A stretch of 25,312 nt of DNA from Collinsella sp. (GCA_019419645.1 DXZN01000025.1:1-25312); one strand, 5' to 3'. Counted from the first letter of the stretch, positions 1-8,294 are shown. The notes: a model not told the origin generated them from the sequence alone. Translations and numbers: made by a program.

Positions 1-19
1 CCCCACCACTCCACCCCCA

Positions 20-76
20 ATATGTTGTAAAACACCCCCGAGCATATGTTCGAAAACACAATATGTTGTGTTTACA
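20..76. promoter_or_regulatory. LexA-type SOS box (39-52) within TATGTT repeats
   Basis: Bases 39-52 read CGAGCATATGTTCG, one mismatch from the Gram-positive/actinobacterial LexA consensus CGAACATATGTTCG. It is flanked by two more ATATGTT units, giving three direct repeats starting at 20, 44 and 61. The last lies inside a perfect palindrome, AAACACAA-TATG-TTGTGTTT, at 54-73. No plus-strand gene follows, so the controlled gene most likely starts left of the window on the minus strand. The consensus match is seen; LexA binding and the target gene are inferred. Confidence 0.55.
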
Positions 77-114
77 GCAAAGGCGGGATGTCACCTGTAG
101 AACCACGTCCGTGA

Positions 115-142
115 ACCTCAACCTTCAAGTTGACCTTGAGGT
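115..142. promoter_or_regulatory. Inverted repeat resembling a MerR-family operator
   Basis: ACCTCAA at 115-121 is mirrored by TTGAGGT at 136-142, with an inner TCAA-G-TTGA dyad at 125-133. MerR/SoxR-type regulators bind ACCTCAAG/CTTGAGGT dyads in stretched promoter spacers. There is no clear matching -35/-10 pair and the target gene is outside the window, so this is only a candidate operator. Confidence 0.3.
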
Positions 143-233
143 GATTTTTACGTCCCTTTACACGCCGTTCACATCGCCCCCAAACTCCCCCACCCACGGC
201 ACACACGGCCCACCACCGCGTCGATGTCTGGCG
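143..233. other. Gene-free remainder of the left intergenic region
   Basis: No supported gene between the regulatory repeats and the xerD terminator. It contains a GCCGTTCAC at 164-172 that resembles the boxes found upstream of both arcA genes, and otherwise C-rich low-complexity sequence. Confidence 0.4.
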
Positions 234-301
234 AAAAATGGGACGGGCCCCAGATTGCCCATGCGCGCAAAAGTGCGTCTCGGCAATCTGGGGCCCGTCC
301 C
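234..301 (-). terminator. Long-stem intrinsic terminator after xerD
   Basis: A perfect 20-bp inverted repeat, 240-259 against 282-301, encloses a 22-base loop that can itself fold (CGCA-AAAG-TGCG). Read on the minus strand the stem is followed by a T5 run at 234-238, so it fits a rho-independent terminator for the xerD transcript. The stem is far longer than a typical terminator. Confidence 0.75.
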
Positions 302-336
302 CTTTAATATTTATAAATATGCAGGTCAGCGAGGTG

Positions 337-1278
337 CTAGCGATGTGCCAGCGGATGCGCCGCCAGATAGACCTCGGTCAGTTGCGTGCGGTCGACATGC
401 GTGTAGACCTGCGTGGTCGAAATATCGGCATGGCCCAAAATCTCCTGCAGCACACGCAGGTCGGCACCGCCCGCGAGCATATGGGTGGCAAAGGAGTGGC
501 GCAAGGTATGGGGATGGAGCCCCACCAGCCCCACCTGGCGCCCATACCGCTCGCATATCGCATGCACGGCCTGACGCGACAGGCGACGTCCGTTCTTATT
601 TAAAAAGACCGCCGAGGTCTCCGTCCCGTGAGCATGGGCGGCCAGGAGAGTGCGCCCGTCACCTAGATAGTGTGTCAGGGCACGCGCCGCGCTTCCCACC
701 AACGGGGCCAGACGCTCCTTGGAGCCCTTACCGCGCACCAGGACAAACCCGTCATCGATATGGATATCGCCCACATCGAGCCCAACCAGTTCACTCACGC
801 GCAAGCCGCAACCGTAAAGCACTTCCAAGATGGCGTGATCGCGCAGTCCCATCTCGCCCTCGGGAAAGTCTTGATCCAGCAGTGCCGAGACGTCCTCCAC
901 CGAAAGGTATTCCGGCAGGCGATCTGCCTTTTTGGGCAGGCGCAACGCCGCCGTCGGGTTTTGGGCCACGGCCCCATCGCGCACCAAAAAGGCATGCAGG
1001 CCCTTCACGGCAGCAAGCGCGCGCTCCACCGAGGCGTCGGAATAGCCTCCGTCGCGGCAATCGGCAACAAAGCCCTCCACGACCTGACGGGTCACCTCTT
1101 CAAAAGACGCAATGTCAGCCCGCTCCAGATAGGCGCAGTACGTCGTCAGGTCACGACGATAGGCCGCAATCGTGTTGCGCGCCAAGCCACGCTCGACCGC
1201 GAGGTAATCGAGATACTCCCCCGCCGCCACGGCGAGCGACGAGGGAGTAGCTTCGGTATGTTCCTTATTCGCCGGCAC
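337..1278 (-). CDS. xerD: Site-specific tyrosine recombinase XerD
   Basis: A 313-residue tyrosine recombinase of usual XerC/XerD length, expected to act with a partner Xer protein on dif to resolve chromosome dimers. The N-terminal SAM-like core-binding domain covers about residues 15-100 and the catalytic domain about 120-310. All catalytic residues are visible: R160 (GCGLRVSEL), K184 (GKGSKER), H257 and R260 (HTLRHSF), H283 (LGHADIS) and nucleophile Y292. The frame is open further upstream into pyrG, but I chose the GTG at 1278: it lies 2 bp after the pyrG stop and gives the family length. Placement directly behind pyrG suggests co-transcription and coupling. XerD is preferred over XerC or a phage integrase by overall similarity and housekeeping context; the XerC/XerD distinction is less certain than the family. 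Confidence 0.88.
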   Translation of the reverse strand: MPANKEHTEATPSSLAVAAGEYLDYLAVERGLARNTIAAYRRDLTTYCAYLERADIASFEEVTRQVVEGFVADCRDGGYSDASVERALAAVKGLHAFLVRDGAVAQNPTAALRLPKKADRLPEYLSVEDVSALLDQDFPEGEMGLRDHAILEVLYGCGLRVSELVGLDVGDIHIDDGFVLVRGKGSKERLAPLVGSAARALTHYLGDGRTLLAAHAHGTETSAVFLNKNGRRLSRQAVHAICERYGRQVGLVGLHPHTLRHSFATHMLAGGADLRVLQEILGHADISTTQVYTHVDRTQLTEVYLAAHPLAHR

Positions 1279-1280
1279 CC

Positions 1281-2942
1281 TTAGTCCGTAGCGAGGTTCT
1301 TGGGCGTCACCTGCAGACGGTCGACACCCTCGTGCTGGCCGATCGAGGCGCGCACGAACTCGCGGAACAGCGGCTGCGGGTTGGTCGGACGGCTCTTGAA
1401 CTCGGGATGAGCCTGGGTGGCCACATACCACGGATGTACGTCGCGCGGCAGCTCGACCATCTCGACCAGACGCTCGTCGGGCGAAAGACCCGAGATAACC
1501 AGACCGGCGTCCTCGAGCTGGTCACGGAAGGCGTTGTTGAACTCAAAACGGTGACGGTGACGCTCGTAGACGAGCTCCTCGCCGTATGCCTCGCGCGCGA
1601 GGGTATCGGCGGCGAGCTTGCACGGATAGGCGCCCAGGCGCATGGTGCCGCCCTTCTCGGTCACGTCCTCCTGCGAGCTCATCAGGTCGATGACACTATA
1701 CGGGCCGTCCGGATCGAACTCGGAAGAGCTGGCGCCGGCAAGGCCGACCACGTTGCGGGCGAACTCGCACACGGCTACCTGCATACCCAGGCAAATGCCC
1801 AGATACGGAATCTTGTGCTCGCGGGCGAACTCGGCCGCGAGGATCTTGCCCTCCAGGGCGCGCTTGCCAAAGCCGCCAGGGACCAAGATGCCCGAGGCGT
1901 CACCCAGGACCTCGGAGACGTTCTGCTCGTCGAGGCTCTCGCCATCGACCAGCTGCACGTCAACGTGGCGATCGTAGAACACGCCCGCGTGGTGCAGGGC
2001 CTCGATAACCGACAGGTAGGCATCGGGCAGCTGCGTGTACTTGCCCACGACGGCGATCTTCACCTTGTCGGCGTGATGGTTGGCATGGTTCTGCTTGCGC
2101 AGGAACTCGTTCCACTCGCTCATGTCGCGCTCACGCGGGTCCAGACCCAGGCGCTCGCAAATGCGCAGGTCAAAGTCCTGCTCGGCAAGCAACTGCGGAA
2201 CATCGTAGATGCTCGCGCAGTCCTCGTTGGTAAAGACACAGTCGGTGTCGACGTCGCAGAAGCTTGCGATCTTGCCGCGGATGGCATCGTCGATATGGTG
2301 GTCGGAGCGCAGAACGATAATATCGGGCTGGATACCAAAGCTGCGGAGCTCCTTAACGGAGTGCTGCGTCGGCTTGGTCTTGACCTCGTGGGCGGCGGCG
2401 ATATAGGGAACGAGCGACACGTGGATGTAGCAGACGTTCTCGGGGCCGGCCTCCTTGCGATACTGGCGAATGGCCTCGACAAACGGCTGCGACTCAATGT
2501 CGCCGATAGTGCCGCCCAGCTCAGTGATGACCACGTCGGAGCCGGTCTGCTCCTCAATGCGGCGGAATTTGTCCTTGATGGCATTGGTGACGTGCGGGAT
2601 CACCTGGACGGTACCGCCCAAAAAGTCACCGCGACGCTCGCGGGCAATCAGGCTCTTGTAAATGGCGCCCGTCGTAAAGTTAGAATCGCGGGTCAGGTTC
2701 TCGTCAATAAAGCGCTCGTAGTGGCCCAGGTCCAGATCGGACTCGTAGCCGTCCTCGGTCACAAAGACCTCACCGTGCTGGAACGGGCTCATGGTACCGG
2801 GGTCGACGTTCAGATACGGGTCGGCCTTCTGCATCGTCACCTTGTAGCCGCGTGACTTGAGCAAACGGCCCAGCGATGCCGCGGTAATGCCCTTGCCCAA
2901 AGACGAAACCACGCCGCCGGTCACAAACACATGCTTAGTCAT
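1281..2942 (-). CDS. pyrG: CTP synthase (glutamine hydrolysing)
   Basis: A 553-residue full-length CTP synthase, which converts UTP to CTP using ATP and glutamine, the last step of de novo pyrimidine nucleotide synthesis. The amidoligase domain starts with the hallmark MTKHVFVTGGVVSSLGKG, whose SLGKG (14-18) is the nucleotide loop. The C-terminal class I glutamine amidotransferase domain has nucleophile C384 in GICLGMQ and the H512/E514 pair in AHPEF. The ATG at 2942 begins the conserved N-terminus and is preceded by a modest GCAGG-type ribosome site. xerD follows after 2 bp. No strong promoter is visible; a TACAAT on the minus strand near 3000 is a weak -10 candidate without a good -35. No G-tract pyrG attenuator was recognised. 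Confidence 0.97.
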   Translation of the reverse strand: MTKHVFVTGGVVSSLGKGITAASLGRLLKSRGYKVTMQKADPYLNVDPGTMSPFQHGEVFVTEDGYESDLDLGHYERFIDENLTRDSNFTTGAIYKSLIARERRGDFLGGTVQVIPHVTNAIKDKFRRIEEQTGSDVVITELGGTIGDIESQPFVEAIRQYRKEAGPENVCYIHVSLVPYIAAAHEVKTKPTQHSVKELRSFGIQPDIIVLRSDHHIDDAIRGKIASFCDVDTDCVFTNEDCASIYDVPQLLAEQDFDLRICERLGLDPRERDMSEWNEFLRKQNHANHHADKVKIAVVGKYTQLPDAYLSVIEALHHAGVFYDRHVDVQLVDGESLDEQNVSEVLGDASGILVPGGFGKRALEGKILAAEFAREHKIPYLGICLGMQVAVCEFARNVVGLAGASSSEFDPDGPYSVIDLMSSQEDVTEKGGTMRLGAYPCKLAADTLAREAYGEELVYERHRHRFEFNNAFRDQLEDAGLVISGLSPDERLVEMVELPRDVHPWYVATQAHPEFKSRPTNPQPLFREFVRASIGQHEGVDRLQVTPKNLATD

Positions 2943-3065
2943 ATTGAATTACCTGCGCTTCCCGTAGAAGTTGTCCATACACATCTTACGGGTCTTCATT
3001 GTAATACTCGAGAAAGAAGCAGTTCGCCATTTTTCACCAAAGTGCTTGCATTTCTCCATCTCGAA

Positions 3066-3095
3066 ACAAAACGCCGCCCGGGACCCGAGCGGCGT
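3066..3095 (-). terminator. Intrinsic terminator of the winged-helix gene
   Basis: ACGCCGC at 3071-3077 pairs with GCGGCGT at 3089-3095, and a T-rich run (TTTTGTTT on the minus strand) follows. It lies between the winged-helix gene and pyrG and so separates their transcripts. Confidence 0.75.
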
Positions 3096-3119
3096 AACAA
3101 CATCTTAGGCGGCAGAACG

Positions 3120-3455
3120 TTACCGATCGGCAAGCTCGTCCCTGAGCATATCCCGAACGAGCATACCCGCGCGGATGCCTTTCAGATACCACCCGCCACG
3201 CTCGGTAAGGCAAATACCATTTGCAAGCTGGCCGCCATCCTCGCTATAACGCGAAACGACCTCGATCAAACCGTCAGAATCCAAGCGCTCAATTGCGGCG
3301 CGGGCTCGATACGGAGACACCCCAACGTGCTCCGCAAGCGTTTTGCGCGAGAAGCCATATGTCCCGCCACTTTCGGATTGCTGGGCAATCTCCATCAACA
3401 CCAGCACTTCGACACGCTTCATATCGTTGACACTCGCACGACCCTTGCCCGCCAT
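3120..3455 (-). CDS. Small winged-helix transcriptional regulator
   Basis: A 111-residue single-domain DNA-binding protein. Residues about 36-60 (FSRKTLAEHVGVSPYRARAAI) form a helix-turn-helix, followed by LDSDGLIEVVSRYSEDGG, the recognition-helix end plus beta-wing typical of MarR/Rrf2/GntR-like winged helices. No ligand-binding or cofactor domain is present. I chose the ATG at 3455 because an AGGAGG sits 5 bases upstream of it; the frame is open back to 3509 without a comparable site. It has its own terminator and sits alone between pyrG and the DUF1846 gene, so its target is unknown; autoregulation is plausible. The regulator class is confident, the subfamily is not. Confidence 0.72.
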   Translation of the reverse strand: MAGKGRASVNDMKRVEVLVLMEIAQQSESGGTYGFSRKTLAEHVGVSPYRARAAIERLDSDGLIEVVSRYSEDGGQLANGICLTERGGWYLKGIRAGMLVRDMLRDELADR

Positions 3456-3644
3456 GGCAGCCTCCTCTAACCGAGCACGAGCATCCAGCGCGCCGTGCAC
3501 GACCGACACACCTCACGATGGCAGGTAATATCCATCATGCGGCATCCCGCTAAGGATGAAACAGTTACGATTATTGTATACCGCCCAAATTGTTTTTAGG
3601 CAGGTAAACGGCTATTTTTCGCCGAAATAGACGCTTTATTGATC

Positions 3645-3677
3645 AAAAAGCCGTACCGGGCGCTAACCCGATACGGC
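3645..3677 (-). terminator. Intrinsic terminator after the DUF1846 gene
   Basis: An 11-bp stem, GCCGTACCGGG at 3650-3660 against CCCGATACGGC at 3667-3677 with one G-T wobble, is followed on the minus strand by five Ts (3645-3649). It lies 35 bp beyond the DUF1846 stop codon. Confidence 0.85.
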
Positions 3678-3711
3678 CAAAAGGCGATGCAATTACCGCG
3701 GTACTTCAAAC

Positions 3712-5193
3712 TTAGCGATGGAAGAAACCACGACGCTCAAACTTGGGCTCGCAGCACACGTTGATGCCCAGTTTACGCAACACCGTCTCGTCCGTCGGCG
3801 AGATAATCACGCTAAAGAAGGCATCGCAACCGCGCAGCTGCTCCAGGCCCGAAAGGACACGAGCGGCCGTCTCGCTCGTAGCCGAGGTGATCGACAGCGC
3901 CATAAGCGTCTCGTCGGTGTGAAGGCGCGGGTTTTTGCTGCCCAGGAAATGCGTCTTGAGCTTGCTGATGGGCTCGATCGCCTCGTCGCTGATGACCTCG
4001 AGCTCAAGGTCGACGCCCGAAACATGCTTGAGAGCGTTCATAATGAGCGAACTTGCGGCGCCCAGGCGCGTGGAGGTCTTACCGGTCACCACGGAACCGT
4101 CCGGCATGACCATGGCGCCCACGGGACCACCCGTCAGTTGCTCCCTGGTTAAGGCCGCCGAGCGCGCCGGTGAGTAGTTCTTATCGATGCCGGCCTTCTT
4201 CATAATAATCTTGAGACGGTCGACTTGCTCATCGCCCACGCCGGTACGGCGCACATTTTCGACCGCGGTAAAGTAGCGGCGGACGATCTCCATCTTGGAA
4301 GCGTCGCGGCAGGCATCGTCATCGGTGATGGCAAAGCCGACCATATTGACGCCCATGTCCGTGGGACTCTGGTAGGGGCTCTTGCCTAGGATCTTTTCCA
4401 TCAGGGCACGGACCACCGGGAAGGCCTCGACGTCGCGGTTGTAGTTGACCGTGGTCTTGTTGTAGGCCTCAAGGTGAAAGGAATCGATGATGTTGGCATC
4501 GTCGAGGTCCGCCGTAGCGGCCTCGTAGGCAATATTGACCGGATGCGTCAGGGGAAGATTCCAGACCGGGAAGGTCTCAAACTTGGCATAACCGGCGGCG
4601 GTGCCGTGCTTATGCTCGTGATACAGCTGTGAGAGGCAGGTGGCGAGCTTGCCCGAGCCAGGGCCGGGCGCCGTCACGACAACGAGCGGACGCGTGGTCT
4701 CGACGAACTCGTTCTTGCCGTAGCCTTCGTCAGAAACGATCAGATCGACGTCGTGCGGATAGCCCTCAATGGGATAATGCAGCTTGGCGGGAATGCCGAG
4801 TGCATTCAGACGATTGCGGAAGACGTCGGCAGCGGGCTGACCGGCATACTGCGTGATAACCACGGCCGCGACAGCAAAACCGTTGCCGCGGAACAGGTCG
4901 ACCAGGCGCAAGACGTCCTCGTCATAGGTAATGCCCAGGTCGCCACGGGCCTTGTTCTTCTCGATATGGTTTGCATTGATTGCGATGATGACCTCGACGT
5001 CGTCGGCAATGCTCTTGAGCATGCGGAACTTGCTGTCCGGCTCAAAACCCGGCAGCACGCGACTCGCATGATAGTCGTCAAACAGCTTGCCGCCAAACTC
5101 CAAATAGAGCTTGCCACCAAACTGCGAGATGCGCTCCTTAATGTGAGCAGCCTGCAGCTCGATGTACTTCGCATTGTCGAAACCCTGACGCAT
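3712..5193 (-). CDS. DUF1846 (UPF0371) family protein
   Basis: A 493-residue cytosolic protein recognised as the conserved DUF1846/UPF0371 family by its opening MRQGFDNAKYIELQAAHI and its length of about 490-500 residues. The family has no firmly established reaction known to me. A striking element is VVVTAPGPGSGKLATCLSQL near residues 171-190, a P-loop-like GPGSGK (177-182) suggesting phosphate or nucleotide binding. No signal peptide or membrane segment is seen. The ATG at 5193 was chosen because GGGAG precedes it by 6 bases, whereas the ATG at 5217 has no ribosome site. It is monocistronic with its own terminator, and a perfect TATAAT lies about 40 bp upstream. Family assignment is confident; the function is open. 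Confidence 0.88.
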   Translation of the reverse strand: MRQGFDNAKYIELQAAHIKERISQFGGKLYLEFGGKLFDDYHASRVLPGFEPDSKFRMLKSIADDVEVIIAINANHIEKNKARGDLGITYDEDVLRLVDLFRGNGFAVAAVVITQYAGQPAADVFRNRLNALGIPAKLHYPIEGYPHDVDLIVSDEGYGKNEFVETTRPLVVVTAPGPGSGKLATCLSQLYHEHKHGTAAGYAKFETFPVWNLPLTHPVNIAYEAATADLDDANIIDSFHLEAYNKTTVNYNRDVEAFPVVRALMEKILGKSPYQSPTDMGVNMVGFAITDDDACRDASKMEIVRRYFTAVENVRRTGVGDEQVDRLKIIMKKAGIDKNYSPARSAALTREQLTGGPVGAMVMPDGSVVTGKTSTRLGAASSLIMNALKHVSGVDLELEVISDEAIEPISKLKTHFLGSKNPRLHTDETLMALSITSATSETAARVLSGLEQLRGCDAFFSVIISPTDETVLRKLGINVCCEPKFERRGFFHR

Positions 5194-5232
5194 GTATGGC
5201 TCCCGTCCCGTTTCCATTTAATGTTCTAGGCG

Positions 5233-5238
5233 ATTATA
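5233..5238 (-). promoter_or_regulatory. -10 element (TATAAT) for the DUF1846 gene
   Basis: A perfect TATAAT on the minus strand, 40 bp before the chosen start codon. No good -35 hexamer is found at 16-18 bp spacing, so the promoter may be weak or activator dependent. Confidence 0.45.
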
Positions 5239-5422
5239 ACGGAGCCTGCCCCTCGCAAGGGCCTGGCCACCAACAGGCACTAACCAAACACGCCCACAGC
5301 AACCACCGGGGACCTGGATAGCTCATTTGGGATGGGAAACAAGTCACTCCGCACCAACAATGAGAACGTCACAGGCAGAGGACGGACAGCGAGCGCCGTC
5401 CAGAACGTACAAGTTGGCATGA

Positions 5423-5463
5423 AAAAGGCAAGGCATAGACCTTCTGGTCATGCCTTGCCTTTT
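5423..5463 (-). terminator. Strong intrinsic terminator at the end of the arginine deiminase cluster
   Basis: AAAAGGCAAGGCAT at 5423-5436 pairs perfectly with 5450-5463, and an inner GACC-TTCT-GGTC extends the stem. On the minus strand five Ts follow. It is symmetrical, so it could stop transcription in both directions, but the minus-strand YfcC-type gene is the one leading into it. Confidence 0.8.
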
Positions 5464-5505
5464 GAATGACAAATTGTCGTTCTGGGCGGCGCGCAGCGTC
5501 AACTG

Positions 5506-5673
5506 GTTGCGCGGTTCGTAGAACCGCGCAACACAAGAGCGCCCCCTCCCGCGCACGGAACGGGAGGGGGCTAAAGGTAGGAGTCTACCGGTGGGTTGAC
5601 CCCACCGGACAGACGATGACCAGGTGATCCTTTACAGGATCGTCAAGGTTTCCGTGGGGTACCCGTTGGGTAC
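5506..5673 (-). other. Chain of hairpins downstream of the YfcC-type gene
   Basis: Between the transporter stop codon and the terminator at 5423-5463 lie consecutive hairpins: GTACCC-GTT-GGGTAC (5659-5673, touching the stop codon), GATCC/GGATC (about 5626-5640), CCGGTGGG/CCCACCGG (5588-5608), an 11-bp stem GCCCCCTCCCG/CGGGAGGGGGC (5541-5571) and an 11-bp stem GTTGCGCGGTT/AACCGCGCAAC (5506-5532). No gene is supported here. It may be a structured 3' untranslated region that stabilises the mRNA, or a small RNA. Confidence 0.5.
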
Positions 5674-7152
5674 TTAGAGCATCACGCAAGCGACGGTCAG
5701 GATGATGGCGCAGACGACGGAGAGAGCGACGATGAGCTTAAGGGCAAACTTGAGCCAGGTCGTCCACTCGATCTTGGCCAGGGCGAGACCGCCCATGATG
5801 GCGCCGGAGGTCGGGGTGAACAGGTTCACAACGCCGATGGCAGAGGAGAAGATCATGACCATGACCTCGGGCGAGAAGCCGAGCTTAACAGCCAGCGGTC
5901 CCATGATAGGCATGGAGACGGTAGCCATACCAGAGGTCGAGGGGATCAGGAAGGACAGGCCGAAGTAGACCAGGAAGCTCATGGGAGCGAAGATCACGCC
6001 GGACAGGCCAGCCAGAGCATTGGCGGCAGCGTCGAGGACGTAGACGTCGAGGCCGGTGTTAGCCATGAGGACGGAGATACCACGGGCGAGGGCGATGACG
6101 AGAACAACGGACATCATGTCGGCAGCGCCGGTGATGAAGGTGTTAACGATCTGCTTCTCGGACAGGCCACCGATGATACCGATCAGGACGGCCATGAGGA
6201 AGAACCAGGTGGAAGCCTCGTCGAAGTACCACTGGCCAATGGGCAGGCCGGTGATCAGGGCAGACCAGCCCTGGACGACGGCGTTACCGTCGGCGTCGTA
6301 GACAGCGCCAGCGTCGAAGAAGTTGGCGACGCCCTCGTTGAGGTCGGCCAGCGGAATGAAGCCGACGATCATAACGACGAAGGTGAAGGCAAAGGCGATC
6401 AGAACACCCTTCTGACGACCGGTGAGCTTGACCTCATTGTGAACCTCGGAAGCAGCCTTGCCGTGAGCCTCTTCGGCGTCCTTGAGCTCCTGCATCGACA
6501 GGATGGTGGAACCCTTGTCAGCCTTGACCTTCTTGGCATAGCTCATGACGAAGAAGATGGACATGGCAGTGGTAACAATCCACAGGACGGCACCGAGGCC
6601 GATGATGATGGACTGGTTGACCTCAATGCCAACGCCGGTCAGAGCGTCGACGGCAGCGCCGACGGCGAACGGGTTAACCGTGGAGCCCAGGCAGCCGCAG
6701 CCAGCGCCGAGCAGGACGGTAGCGGCGCCGACCATCGGGTCGAAGCCAGCGGCCATCATGGTAGCGGCAAGCAGGGCGTAGAAGGGAACGGTCTCCTCGC
6801 ACATACCATAGGTGGTACCACCGAGGGAGAAGATGAGCATCAGCACGGGAATGAGCATGATCTCGTTGCCCTTAAGCTTCTGCACCAGGACGGCGATGCC
6901 GTTGTCCAGGGCGCCGGTCTCGGTCATCATGCCGAGGAAGCCGCCCAGGATCATAACGAAGAGGCAGACGGGCAGAGCGTCAGCGAAGCCCTTAATCGGG
7001 GCGGTGCAGAAATCGCTCAGACGGGCGGCAGTAACCGCGCCGCCGGACGTGCCGGAGACGATAACGGTAATCACTGCAACAATTGCCAGCAGAGCAAGAA
7101 GAATGGTGAACGATGAAGGCATACCGCGCTTTTTCTTAGCGGTCTCAGTCAT
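5674..7152 (-). CDS. YfcC/DcuC-type membrane carrier, probable arginine/ornithine exchanger
   Basis: A 492-residue polytopic membrane protein with about 12 hydrophobic segments, starting near residue 14 (SFTILLALLAIVAVITVIV) and ending in a C-terminal helix that runs to the last residue. The sequence LGGTTYGMCEETVPFYALL and paired GLAxxKI/STSGMATVSMP-like re-entrant stretches fit the YfcC (DcuC/AitC) family of basic amino acid or dicarboxylate carriers. The ATG at 7152 was chosen because AAGGGGGG lies 9 bases upstream; the ATGs at 7179 and 7161 are badly placed relative to it. Being last in a run with arcB and arcA, it most likely exchanges external arginine for ornithine, replacing the APC-type ArcD of other bacteria. 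The family is confident; the substrate is inferred from context. A citrulline/ornithine or other amino acid carrier is possible. Confidence 0.85.
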   Translation of the reverse strand: MTETAKKKRGMPSSFTILLALLAIVAVITVIVSGTSGGAVTAARLSDFCTAPIKGFADALPVCLFVMILGGFLGMMTETGALDNGIAVLVQKLKGNEIMLIPVLMLIFSLGGTTYGMCEETVPFYALLAATMMAAGFDPMVGAATVLLGAGCGCLGSTVNPFAVGAAVDALTGVGIEVNQSIIIGLGAVLWIVTTAMSIFFVMSYAKKVKADKGSTILSMQELKDAEEAHGKAASEVHNEVKLTGRQKGVLIAFAFTFVVMIVGFIPLADLNEGVANFFDAGAVYDADGNAVVQGWSALITGLPIGQWYFDEASTWFFLMAVLIGIIGGLSEKQIVNTFITGAADMMSVVLVIALARGISVLMANTGLDVYVLDAAANALAGLSGVIFAPMSFLVYFGLSFLIPSTSGMATVSMPIMGPLAVKLGFSPEVMVMIFSSAIGVVNLFTPTSGAIMGGLALAKIEWTTWLKFALKLIVALSVVCAIILTVACVML

Positions 7153-7251
7153 AGTTCTCATCCCCCCTTCATAAATCATTTACTGATCTCGCCCGAAGCG
7201 GCTCTTCCGTGCCGTGCCTGCCGCTCGATCGAGATTTTTACCAGATAAAGC

Positions 7252-7283
7252 CGCTCGGGGTGTTCAACAATACACCCCGAGCG
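7252..7283 (-). terminator. Intercistronic hairpin between arcB and the transporter gene
   Basis: A perfect 12-bp stem, CGCTCGGGGTGT at 7252-7263 against 7272-7283, with an 8-base loop. On the minus strand only a short CTTTATC follows, so it may be a partial terminator or an mRNA-processing/stabilising structure that sets relative expression of arcB and the carrier gene. Confidence 0.6.
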
Positions 7284-7298
7284 AGATGCTAGATGCAC

Positions 7299-8294
7299 TT
7301 ACTTGAGCGTGGCGTACATGACGGCCTTGATGGTGTGCATGCGGTTCTCGGCCTCGTCGAAGACCTTGGAAGCGGGGCTCTCGAAGACCTCGTCGGTGAC
7401 CTCCTGCTCGGTGATGCCGAACTGCTCGCACTTCTCGGCGCCAATCGTGGTGTTGGTGTCGTGGAAGCTGGGCAGGCAGTGCAGGAAGATGGCACCCGGG
7501 TTGGCCATAGCCATGACCTCGGAGGTGACACGATACGGGGTGAGCTGAGCGATGCGCTCGGCCCAGACCTCGTCAGGCTCGCCCATGGAGACCCACACGT
7601 CGGTGTAGATAACGTCGGCACCGGTGACGCCGTCCTTGACGTCGGTGGTCAGCTTGATGGTGCAGCCGTTGGCCTCGGCGATGGGCTTGCAGGCCTCGAT
7701 GACGTCGTCAGCGGGCATGCACTCCTCGGGGCCGCAGGCCACGAAGTTCATGCCAAGCTTGGAGCAGACAACCATGAGGGAGCGAGCAACGTTGTTCTTG
7801 CAGTCGCCCATGAAGACGAGGGTCTTGCCCTTGATGTCGTAGTTGAAGTTCTCCTGGACGGTCAGGATGTCGGCGAGCATCTGGGTGGGATGCCACTCAG
7901 TGGTCAGGCCGTTCCACACGGGCACGCCGGACTTAGCAGCGAGCTCCTCGACATCGTCCTGGGCAAAGCCACGGAACTCGATGCCGTCATACATGCGGCC
8001 GAGAACGCGGGCGGTGTCCTCGATGGACTCCTTCTTGCCCATCTGCGACGAACCCGGATCGAGGTAGGTGACACCCATGCCCAGATCCATGCCGCCGACC
8101 TCGAAGGCGCAGCGGGTACGAGTGGAGGTCTTCTGGAAGAGCAGAACGATGTTCTTGCCCTCGAGATAGCGGTGCGGAACGCCAGCGCGCTTCATGTCCT
8201 TGAAGTTCTTGGAGAGCTTGAGCAGGTACTCGATCTCCTCGGTGGTGAGGTCGAGGAGCTTGAGGAAGCTACGGCCGGAGAGGTTAACACCCAT
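7299..8294 (-). CDS. arcB: Catabolic ornithine carbamoyltransferase
   Basis: A 331-residue carbamoyltransferase that phosphorolyses citrulline to ornithine and carbamoyl phosphate in the arginine deiminase pathway. The carbamoyl-phosphate loop STRTR (57-61), HPTQ (135-138), the second-domain GDCKNNVARSL and HCLP (272-275, FLHCLPSFHD) are all intact, and SMGE (236-239) fits ornithine rather than acetylornithine specificity. The ATG at 8294 has GAAAGGAAA upstream. Its place directly after arcA1 and before a carrier gene argues for the catabolic ArcB role rather than biosynthetic ArgF; sequence alone distinguishes these poorly. Hairpins on both sides separate it from its neighbours in the same transcription direction. 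Confidence 0.94.
   Translation of the reverse strand: MGVNLSGRSFLKLLDLTTEEIEYLLKLSKNFKDMKRAGVPHRYLEGKNIVLLFQKTSTRTRCAFEVGGMDLGMGVTYLDPGSSQMGKKESIEDTARVLGRMYDGIEFRGFAQDDVEELAAKSGVPVWNGLTTEWHPTQMLADILTVQENFNYDIKGKTLVFMGDCKNNVARSLMVVCSKLGMNFVACGPEECMPADDVIEACKPIAEANGCTIKLTTDVKDGVTGADVIYTDVWVSMGEPDEVWAERIAQLTPYRVTSEVMAMANPGAIFLHCLPSFHDTNTTIGAEKCEQFGITEQEVTDEVFESPASKVFDEAENRMHTIKAVMYATLK

Noticed and set aside
1332..2855. 507-codon plus-strand open frame opposite pyrG
   Set aside because: Antisense shadow of a clear, full-length CTP synthase gene.
5344..5556. 70-codon minus-strand open frame after the arginine deiminase cluster
   Set aside because: Runs straight through two strong hairpins including the terminator; no ribosome site or recognisable domain.
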